From contig CAJBSR010000201.1 of assembly GCA_903958285.1 (NCBI GenBank), positions 1-7,507 on the forward strand: a stretch of 7,507 nt of DNA, written 5' to 3'. Source of the stretch: an uncultured Sphingomonadales bacterium (GTDB lineage: Bacteria > Pseudomonadota > Alphaproteobacteria > Sphingomonadales > Sphingomonadaceae). The notes below the pieces were generated by a model, which worked only from the letters and a program-made list of their open reading frames with translations, made no database searches and was not told the DNA's origin. Position 1 is the stretch's first letter; every line of letters starts with the position of its first letter. Both the position numbers and the translations under genes were made by a program. This document shows, piece by piece, positions 1 through 5,293 of this stretch.

Positions 1-1408
1 CGCTCTTGTCATAGAGCAGCGCGATGATGTGATGCAGGTCGCGCCAGCCGATGGCGTAGGCGGCGGTGTAATCAAAGCCATGCTTGTCGAGGATTTCCCG
101 GGCAAGCTTTGTCTGGCCCTCGGCCTCTGCGCCCTTGGCAGCGGCGACTGGCGCAAACCATGCCAGACCACCGCCGGCGCCGCGCCAGCGCAACAGACCG
201 ATCTCATCGAGGTTCAGGCCACCCTCCATCAGTGTCGCATGGTGGTGGAACCAGGGGTTGTCGCCCATTTCTGCCGCCGTCAGCACTTCGCCGCCGCTTG
301 CGGTTAACTGCGCGCGGATGATGGGTTCAATGGCAGAGACGGTCTGTTCCGTGCCGTAGAGCGCGAAATAGGTGTTCCACATACCAAGCCCGTTCGCCTT
401 GGCCGCCTTCTTGACCGACACATCATCCAGCGGCTGGCCATCTGGGACAATCTCATTCCGGCGCTTGAACATGGCGAGCTGATAAGATGCGCTCATCATC
501 AGGTTGCAGTTGGCGACAAGGCTGGAGACACGCAATGGCCGCATAGCTTCGATGATCTTGGGCACGTCTGCCATGTTATCGTGGCGGATCATGAACGGCT
601 TATAGACCGGCGGGCGCGGCATCAGCCACATCCCCATCTTGGTCACGATGCCAAAGTTGGACTGGGTGAATAGGCCATCGACATAGGGCCCGTAGCCCCA
701 TTTGAAGGCCTGCCAAGCGGTCGAGCCTTCAATGCTGCCCATGCCGGTGCGAAGTATCTCGGCGTTGGGGAGGACGACTTCCATACCACACTGGAAGGTG
801 AAGTGTTCGCCATAAGGCGTGTAGCCGACACCGCGGTCGAGCGTGTTGCCGACTGGCGATGCGATCGGTCCTACGGTCGGAACGTCGATCCACAATGGGA
901 TGTTGTTGTCGTCAAGATAGTCCTTAAGTTGTTGGTAGGTCACACCCGGCTCGATGAGACAGGTGCCCAGATCAGCGTCAACTTCAAGAATGCGGTTCAT
1001 GCGCTTCAAGTCGAGCACGATCTGTCCCGGCGTCGCAGGGGCGGCCATGCCATAGCCCATGTTCTTGCCGGTCGAGATCGGCCAGATGGGCTGCTTATAC
1101 TTGTTCGCGATGCGGACAATTTCCTGCACCTCTTCCACCGTGCGCGGGCAGACCGCGCCAAGCGGGACGTGCCGACCATTGGGATCCGGAATGTAGGTTT
1201 TGCCCCAAGGCATCACAGCTTCGGGATCGCCGAAGACCCACTCGTTACCAACAACGCCGCGCATCGCTTTGATGGCGCCTGCAAAGTCCGCCTTGGACAC
1301 GCCGGGGGCAAGGGTGCCCTTATTGTCGCAAGAAGCGAGGCCGACCATGGCGGCACCAAGGACGCTCGCGCCGATCAGGCCACGGCGGTTGAGTTCAAAC
1401 TCGCTCAC
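1..1408 (-). CDS. VAO/PCMH-family flavoprotein subunit of a 4-hydroxybenzylic hydroxylase, C-terminus cut by window edge
   Basis: 469 codons are visible without a stop; the family usually runs to about 520-560 residues, so roughly the last 50-90 are outside. The FAD-binding half shows the family signatures: PISTGKNMGYG at residues 110-120, VLDLKRMNRILEVD at 131-144, and DRGVGYTPYGEH at 191-202. The substrate half has YGPYVDGLFTQSNFGIVTK (239-257), GGGLAWFAPV (412-421) and WRDLHHIIALLYD (455-467). Known relatives oxidise para-alkylphenols at the benzylic carbon through a quinone methide; in PCMH the flavoprotein passes electrons to a small cytochrome c, and such a cytochrome is encoded immediately upstream. 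The GTG start overlaps the cytochrome stop by 4 bases and has AAGGAG 8 bases ahead. The N-terminus NRRGLIG (7-13), a hydrophobic stretch, then LASC (24-27) resembles a Tat signal with a lipobox, so periplasmic membrane anchoring is inferred. No Tyr or His occupies the expected flavin-linking positions (see findings). Flavocytochrome pinoresinol hydroxylases and eugenol hydroxylases are close alternatives to PCMH; the substrate is not determined. Confidence 0.9.
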   Translation of the reverse strand, partial: MSEFELNRRGLIGASVLGAAMVGLASCDNKGTLAPGVSKADFAGAIKAMRGVVGNEWVFGDPEAVMPWGKTYIPDPNGRHVPLGAVCPRTVEEVQEIVRIANKYKQPIWPISTGKNMGYGMAAPATPGQIVLDLKRMNRILEVDADLGTCLIEPGVTYQQLKDYLDDNNIPLWIDVPTVGPIASPVGNTLDRGVGYTPYGEHFTFQCGMEVVLPNAEILRTGMGSIEGSTAWQAFKWGYGPYVDGLFTQSNFGIVTKMGMWLMPRPPVYKPFMIRHDNMADVPKIIEAMRPLRVSSLVANCNLMMSASYQLAMFKRRNEIVPDGQPLDDVSVKKAAKANGLGMWNTYFALYGTEQTVSAIEPIIRAQLTASGGEVLTAAEMGDNPWFHHHATLMEGGLNLDEIGLLRWRGAGGGLAWFAPVAAAKGAEAEGQTKLAREILDKHGFDYTAAYAIGWRDLHHIIALLYDKS

Positions 1409-1722
1409 TTGCCGTGCTCCTTGGTTGGGATGGGGCTCTTGGAAATCCAGGCAGCAAGCGCGTCCAATTCTGCATTGGTGATTTCGGTCGGGCGGAAGGC
1501 GGGCATCCCGTTACGGCCATGCCGAGTGACGCTCTTGATCATGTCGGTGTCTAGCTTCCTGCCGAGGATGATCGGGCCGACATTCTTGCCATGGCAATAT
1601 CCGCAGACCTTAGCGTACACGACTTCGGGTGTCCGCTCCGGCTGATATTCGCCCAGTTTTTGGGCCGCATAAGCTGCTGAGGCGAGGCCGAGACCTGCCA
1701 CAAGGCCAATGATCACTTTCAT
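1405..1722 (-). CDS. Small periplasmic class I cytochrome c, redox partner subunit of the flavoprotein
   Basis: The 105-residue precursor has a short Sec signal peptide: MK, then a hydrophobic stretch ending near ASAAYA at 14-19, with cleavage expected about residue 19 or 20. The mature protein of about 86 residues has one haem c site, CGYCH at 40-44, and a probable distal Met ligand, M73 in RNGMPAF. A C-terminal helix with AELDALAAWI (84-93) is typical of class I cytochromes. The size is like the roughly 9 kDa cytochrome subunit of p-cresol methylhydroxylase, which takes electrons from FAD and hands them to the respiratory chain. Its start overlaps the dehydrogenase stop by 4 bases (ATGA), with GGGGA 7 bases ahead, and its stop overlaps the flavoprotein start by 4 bases. 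This strongly suggests 1:1 production of a flavocytochrome. Both subunits carry export signals, but of different types. Confidence 0.92.
   Translation of the reverse strand: MKVIIGLVAGLGLASAAYAAQKLGEYQPERTPEVVYAKVCGYCHGKNVGPIILGRKLDTDMIKSVTRHGRNGMPAFRPTEITNAELDALAAWISKSPIPTKEHGK
1417..1422 (-). promoter_or_regulatory. Ribosome binding site of the flavoprotein gene
   Basis: The minus strand reads AAGGAG, a near-perfect Shine-Dalgarno core, 8 bases before the GTG at 1408. It lies inside the 3' end of the cytochrome gene. It fixes the non-ATG start of the flavoprotein and allows independent or coupled initiation. Confidence 0.75.
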
Positions 1723-2543
1723 TTGAAATTCCCCAGTTGAACGCCCCCATCAATGACCACATGCGCACCGGTCATGAAGCTTGACGCGTCAGATGCGAGC
1801 ATCAGTGCGAGTGGCTTCATTTCTTCGGTATCTGCCATTCGGCCAATCGGAATGGTCTTTTCGAAGGAGGAGCGGGCGTCCGGGTTTTTCTTCACCCAGC
1901 CATCGCCGATATTCGTGACGAACGGGCCGGGCGCGATGGCGTTCACGCGGATACCGAATTCGGCCAGTTCAAGTGCGGCGTGGCGTACGAGATGGAGAAC
2001 GCCAGCCTTCGCCGGCATATAGGGTAGGCCAACGATGGGTTCGTTGATGATGCCGGCATTTGATGCCGTGGCGATGATGGAGCCCTTACGATTGCCAGCG
2101 CGCATGCAGCGGACGGCCTCGCGGATGGTGTAGTACGCGCCGCTGAGATTGATATCGATAGAGCGCTTCCACTTTTCGGGATCATATTGATCGATGCGAC
2201 CCTTGGGGTTGCGCTCGCCAGATGGTGCCCAAAAGCCGTCGCCTGCATCCCAACCCGCATTGGCAAAGCAGATGTCGAGTCCGCCATAGGCTGCCACATG
2301 CGCATCAAAGGCGGCGGTCACTTGAGCGAGGTCGGAGATGTCGCAGGCGACAGCCTGAACTTCGGCCCCTTCGCCACGCAGGCGGGCCGCTTCGCGTTCC
2401 GCGCCTTCGCTGTCCAGATCCGCGATGGTGACCTTGGCGCCTGCTTCGGCCATGGCCTCTGCATAGGCAAGGCCGATGCCGGAAGCCCCGCCTGTCACCA
2501 ATGCGCTGCGACCTGCGATGTTGAATTGATCAAGTATCTTCAT
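1719..2543 (-). CDS. Short-chain dehydrogenase/reductase (classical SDR), probable NAD-dependent alcohol dehydrogenase
   Basis: 274 residues, normal for a classical SDR. The Rossmann glycine motif TGGASGIG is at 17-24. An acidic residue, D42 at the end of the second strand (IADLD), predicts preference for NAD(H) over NADP(H). NAG follows at 95-97, Asn of the tetrad at N132, Ser at S161, and Y175-x3-K179 completes the active site. The C-terminus has the usual RVNAIAPGP (199-207) and VVIDGG motifs. Two details are atypical: a long insert of about 20 residues rich in Gly, Trp and charged residues after NAG (98-121), and 14 rather than the usual 13 positions between Ser and Tyr. It has no signal peptide and is cytosolic. 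Its ATG overlaps the Rieske stop by 4 bases and its stop overlaps the cytochrome start by 4 bases. In this setting oxidation of a benzylic or side-chain alcohol to a ketone or aldehyde is the likely role; the true substrate is unknown. Confidence 0.93.
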   Translation of the reverse strand: MKILDQFNIAGRSALVTGGASGIGLAYAEAMAEAGAKVTIADLDSEGAEREAARLRGEGAEVQAVACDISDLAQVTAAFDAHVAAYGGLDICFANAGWDAGDGFWAPSGERNPKGRIDQYDPEKWKRSIDINLSGAYYTIREAVRCMRAGNRKGSIIATASNAGIINEPIVGLPYMPAKAGVLHLVRHAALELAEFGIRVNAIAPGPFVTNIGDGWVKKNPDARSSFEKTIPIGRMADTEEMKPLALMLASDASSFMTGAHVVIDGGVQLGNFK

Positions 2544-3601
2544 GCGTCACTCGCCTCTAACTTTATCATTTTATTGAGAAGCCTTCGGGCGCGGATACCG
2601 CCGCCGTCACCGTTCAAAACGAGCGGCTCCAATTCCCAGAAATCTTGTCCCGCCATCAGGCGATGGGCATCGCGGATGACGGGCAGGTCTTCATGTTCGA
2701 ATGCGAAAGACAGCGCAGCATGAAGGCCTTCGCTGAATTCGGTGTCGCCGAGCTTATAATCGCGCGAGGTCGCCCAGACATAATGGGTGGTGTCAGGCGT
2801 TTCAGGCGTGAAGGCGTGGAGCGACAAAAGCGCTTTCATATCGTCGATAGCGGTCCCCGGTTCCCCCGCGCGATAATCGAAGAAGAGGGTGGCGGGCGCA
2901 TGCCAGGTCACTTCCCCGAAAAAGTCTTGCTTGCGGCCCTCCACGCCCAGCACGGCGGCAAGGGCGGGGGAGATGTAATCGTTCTTCTGCGTATAGCGGG
3001 AATAGGCGTGCGTCTCATCCTGCCAGAATTTACGCTCTCCCTGCGTGAAGGCGCTGGCGACAAGGGCCGGGTGCACAAAGTTCGCGTGGCTCAGATCAAG
3101 AATGTTGTCGCTGTAAAGTTCGTAATGGCCTTCTGCGAGGGTCACGCCGCGCACCGCTTCCCAAGCTGGATCATCCAGCCAGGAAAAGTCAGGGATCATT
3201 GAGGGGTCCGCCTTTTCGACATCTCCCATCCAGATCCAAAGCAAACGATAGCGCTCTACCAGTGGGTAGACTGGCACCGATGCTTTCGGCGGCGGATCAC
3301 CCAAATGCGGGTTGTGGACGCACACGCCCGAGCCATCGAAGCGCAGACCATGATAGGGACAGGCGAGGGCGCCATCGATGACTGTTCCATCGCCTAGCGC
3401 TGCGAAGCGGTGCGGACAGCGTCCACCAATGGCCTTTGCGATGCCTTCTCCATCCCGGAACAGCGCCACCGGTTCTTCGAGAAAGACCTTGGCCTGTGGC
3501 GTGTCGGTCAGATCATCTGACCAACCCGCGACGTACCAGCAGTTACGAAGATAAGTGCCCCGTTTGGCCGGGAGCTTTGGAATGGCCCCGTGCACGCCCA
3601 C
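2540..3601 (-). CDS. Rieske non-haem iron oxygenase, vanillate/dicamba O-demethylase-like oxygenase component
   Basis: 353 residues, typical of the VanA/DdmC-like type, which has an alpha subunit only. The [2Fe-2S] Rieske centre is C62-P-H64 and C81-P-Y-H84. The mononuclear iron site is D169-x2-H172-x4-H177 in NILDLSHANFVHP, with D305 in FEHEDLP as the likely carboxylate ligand. The N-terminal NCWYVAGWSDDL (20-31) and C-terminal NGDGGGIRARRLLNKMI match this class. Members use O2 and electrons from a ferredoxin and reductase to demethylate methoxy-aromatics or hydroxylate rings; neither partner is in the window, so electrons must come from elsewhere. The start is GTG at 3601, 8 bases after the preceding cupin stop; an in-frame GTG two codons later (3595) is also possible, and the upstream Shine-Dalgarno is weak (AGG). 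It overlaps the SDR by 4 bases. A role as an aryl O-demethylase is inferred from family and context; ring hydroxylation is the alternative. Confidence 0.93.
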   Translation of the reverse strand: MGVHGAIPKLPAKRGTYLRNCWYVAGWSDDLTDTPQAKVFLEEPVALFRDGEGIAKAIGGRCPHRFAALGDGTVIDGALACPYHGLRFDGSGVCVHNPHLGDPPPKASVPVYPLVERYRLLWIWMGDVEKADPSMIPDFSWLDDPAWEAVRGVTLAEGHYELYSDNILDLSHANFVHPALVASAFTQGERKFWQDETHAYSRYTQKNDYISPALAAVLGVEGRKQDFFGEVTWHAPATLFFDYRAGEPGTAIDDMKALLSLHAFTPETPDTTHYVWATSRDYKLGDTEFSEGLHAALSFAFEHEDLPVIRDAHRLMAGQDFWELEPLVLNGDGGGIRARRLLNKMIKLEASDA

Positions 3602-3609
3602 CGTTGCGC

Positions 3610-4140
3610 CTAAAGATAGAGAGCAGGGTTGATCTTGATCCCGTGCTCTTTGCAGTAGCTTTCATAGTGGTTGATGAACCACCACACATCGAGCGTTTCG
3701 ACATGGTTGCCATTTTCGTCGTAAAACTCGTTGGCGCCCTGCATGTGGAACAGCGCCTTCATGCCGTTGGGATCATCAGTGACGAGCGTATGGGCCGTGC
3801 CGGGGGTTTCGGTGATGAAGTCACCAGCCTTGCAGACCCAATCATATTCCAGATAGCGGAATGACCCTTCAAGCCCGATCGCCCACACCTTACCGCGATG
3901 CTTGTGCGTGCCGATAACACCGGGCCCCTTGATCCAAAGGATATTGGCGTAGATGTTTTCCTTGGTGTCGAAGGCCACATGTCGGATTGCCGCATTGTCG
4001 CCGAAGGGCACCCACGGGCTCTCTTCTTCTGAACTGCCGACATAGGTGCCTTCAGAGCCGCGGGCCTTGATGACGTCGCCATAGAGCTCAGGGACATTGA
4101 CGATCTTGTAGGCGCCAGAGGGCGGGGCTTTCATGGACAT
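3610..4140 (-). CDS. DAD-like cupin dioxygenase, third of three
   Basis: 176 residues forming a single cupin barrel. The metal-binding set is complete: H79-K-H81 in GTHKHRG, E98 in RYLEYDW and H117 in TPGTAHTLV. This is the arrangement of 2,4'-dihydroxyacetophenone dioxygenase (DAD), an iron enzyme that cleaves an aromatic alpha-hydroxyketone with O2 to an aromatic acid and formate. From SPWVPFGDNAAI (41-52) to the C-terminus it is about two-thirds identical, by my hand alignment, to the cupin directly upstream, including the shared NPxLYL end. The two are therefore tandem paralogues. It starts 12 bases after the upstream stop, with AGGA about 10 bases before the ATG; an in-frame Met at residue 3 is a minor alternative. 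No signal peptide, so cytosolic. A non-catalytic or isomerase-type cupin cannot be excluded, but the intact ligands argue for a metalloenzyme. Confidence 0.88.
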   Translation of the reverse strand: MSMKAPPSGAYKIVNVPELYGDVIKARGSEGTYVGSSEEESPWVPFGDNAAIRHVAFDTKENIYANILWIKGPGVIGTHKHRGKVWAIGLEGSFRYLEYDWVCKAGDFITETPGTAHTLVTDDPNGMKALFHMQGANEFYDENGNHVETLDVWWFINHYESYCKEHGIKINPALYL

Positions 4141-4152
4141 GGAATGCGGTTC

Positions 4153-4689
4153 CTAGAGGTACAGTTTAGGATTGATGGGGATGTTGTTTTCACGGCAATA
4201 GGTCTCATAATGGTGGATGAACCACCACACGTCAGACGTGTCGACCAAAGTGCCTGTGTCGTCATAAAACTCAATCGGGCCCTGCATCCAGCCAAAAAGC
4301 TTGCAGCCTTCGGGATGGTCGGTGACGAGCGTGTGGCTTTCGCCTGGCGTTTCTAGGATAAGTCCGCCCGGTGAGGCGACCCAATCATATTCCAAATAGC
4401 GCACGCTGCCTTCAAGGCAGACCATGGTGATGGTGCCGCGATGCAGGTGCGTCCCAATCACACCGGGGCTTTTGACCCAAAGAATGTTTGAAAACAGGTT
4501 CTGACGGACGTCAAAGGCGAGATGCTTGATCGCCGCGTTGTCGCCGAAGGGCACCCACGGCGAGTCCACATCGGACTGCGCATCAATATAGCGACCGCCG
4601 GGGCTGAGACGATCAACAAGCGCCTTGTGCGGGAACTTGACGTCAACGATCTCGGCTTTGTTGGACGGCGGTGCGGTCATAACAGACAT
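4153..4689 (-). CDS. DAD-like cupin dioxygenase, second of three
   Basis: 178 residues from the ATG at 4689. I prefer this start because MSVMTAPPS aligns with MSMKAPPS of the next cupin and AAGG lies 9 bases ahead; the longer frame from 4752 would overlap the preceding gene by about 50 bases. It is a cupin barrel with H81-L-H83 in GTHLHRG, E100 in RYLEYDW and H119 in TPGESHTLV, the full metal set of the DAD family. The central region differs from its paralogue mostly around residues 86-91 (TITMVC against KVWAIG) and 128-131 (LFGW against ALFH), which face the barrel interior in cupins, so a different substrate is plausible. C-terminal DVWWFIHHYETYC and NPKLYL are shared with the third cupin but not the first. 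It is spaced 13 bases after the first cupin and 12 bases before the third. Confidence 0.88.
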   Translation of the reverse strand: MSVMTAPPSNKAEIVDVKFPHKALVDRLSPGGRYIDAQSDVDSPWVPFGDNAAIKHLAFDVRQNLFSNILWVKSPGVIGTHLHRGTITMVCLEGSVRYLEYDWVASPGGLILETPGESHTLVTDHPEGCKLFGWMQGPIEFYDDTGTLVDTSDVWWFIHHYETYCRENNIPINPKLYL

Positions 4690-4698
4690 GGACTTGTG

Positions 4699-4702
4699 CC
4701 TT
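4699..4702 (-). promoter_or_regulatory. Ribosome binding site of the second cupin gene
   Basis: The minus strand reads AAAAGG directly after, and partly within, the stop codon of the first cupin, 9 bases before the ATG at 4689. It supports the short start of the second cupin over the longer in-frame start at 4752. Confidence 0.55.
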
Positions 4703-5236
4703 TTAACGAATGAGGGTGTCGACATAGTCGGCACCAATGCCAACTGCGTCATAATGCTCGCGGGCGGCCTTCATGTAATCGAAGACGTCGTAATGGCCGA
4801 CGGTGTTTCCTTCTTCATCCAGCCACATGAGTGGGCCGGACACCACGAAGAATACCTTCATGGGGTCTTCATGTTCGTAGCATACGAGCGTGTGGCTCTC
4901 GCCCGGTGTTTCGTAGACGAAATCACCCGCGGTGGCGGTCCAGTCATGCTCAAGATATGCCCATTTACCGCTGATCGTGTAGGCCCAAATGGGGTGGGGG
5001 TGGTAATGGCGGTTCACGAGACCCGCCGACTTGGACATGAGGACATCGGCCCACATGTTCTTCGACGGGCTGATCCAGACCGGCTTTGACGAGACGGTTT
5101 CACTGATGGGTACCCAATAGCGTTCATCGCCTTCGGCAATTTTTGACAGATAGACTTCGGGCAGACCGCCTTCGCGGAAGACCTTGTCGACCGGCTTGAT
5201 GTCCTTCCAGAATTCGGAATGGGCAGTCTCGGGCAT
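4703..5236 (-). CDS. 2,4'-dihydroxyacetophenone dioxygenase-like cupin, first of three
   Basis: 177 residues with a single cupin fold. The metal ligands are H77-Y-H79 in NRHYHPHP, E96 in YLEHDW and H115 in TPGESHTLV. These fall at almost the same residue numbers as the ligands I recall for the characterised DAD enzyme (His76, His78, Glu96, His114). DAD cleaves the bond between the carbonyl and the hydroxymethyl carbon of a 4-hydroxyphenacyl alcohol, giving 4-hydroxybenzoate and formate. This copy is clearly more distant from the other two: it has RHYHPHP instead of THxHRG, an extra histidine (H81), and ends in ADYVDTLIR rather than NPxLYL. It is the first gene after the terminator, with GGAG 6 bases before its ATG. 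It lacks an export signal. Of the three it is the best candidate for a genuine DAD-type C-C bond cleaving enzyme, but the substrate is not established. Confidence 0.9.
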   Translation of the reverse strand: MPETAHSEFWKDIKPVDKVFREGGLPEVYLSKIAEGDERYWVPISETVSSKPVWISPSKNMWADVLMSKSAGLVNRHYHPHPIWAYTISGKWAYLEHDWTATAGDFVYETPGESHTLVCYEHEDPMKVFFVVSGPLMWLDEEGNTVGHYDVFDYMKAAREHYDAVGIGADYVDTLIR

Positions 5237-5242
5237 GATATT

Positions 5243-5246
5243 CTCC
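5243..5246 (-). promoter_or_regulatory. Ribosome binding site of the first cupin gene
   Basis: The minus strand reads CTGGAGA, with GGAG ending 6 bases before the ATG at 5236. Only four bases separate the GGAG core from the T-run of the upstream terminator, so a transcript serving this gene must start upstream of or inside the hairpin, or read through it. Confidence 0.7.
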
Positions 5247-5250
5247 AGAT

Positions 5251-5281
5251 AAAAAAGGGGCGGGATTTTTGATCCCGCCCC
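5251..5281 (-). terminator. Intrinsic (Rho-independent) terminator after the receptor gene
   Basis: On the minus strand GGGGCGGGAT and ATCCCGCCCC form a perfect 10-base-pair, GC-rich stem (5272-5281 with 5257-5266) around a 5-base loop, followed by six T residues (5251-5256). It begins 12 bases after the receptor stop codon. It should end or strongly reduce receptor transcripts before the cupin operon. The opposite strand lacks a matching T-run, so it acts in one direction. Confidence 0.9.
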
Positions 5282-5293
5282 GATTTGGTTCGC

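Noticed and set aside
803..1645. 280-codon open frame on the plus strand
   Set aside because: It runs antisense across the well-supported flavoprotein and cytochrome genes, has no recognisable domain, and is explained by the G+C and codon bias of the real genes.
3610..4689. Direct DNA repeat between the second and third cupin genes
   Set aside because: Shared stretches such as the one encoding DVWWFI are homologous coding sequence from gene duplication, not a separate repeat element.
4690..4752. Longer N-terminus for the second cupin
   Set aside because: It would overlap the first cupin by about 50 bases, has no paralogue support, and a Shine-Dalgarno site and MSxxAPPS homology point to 4689.
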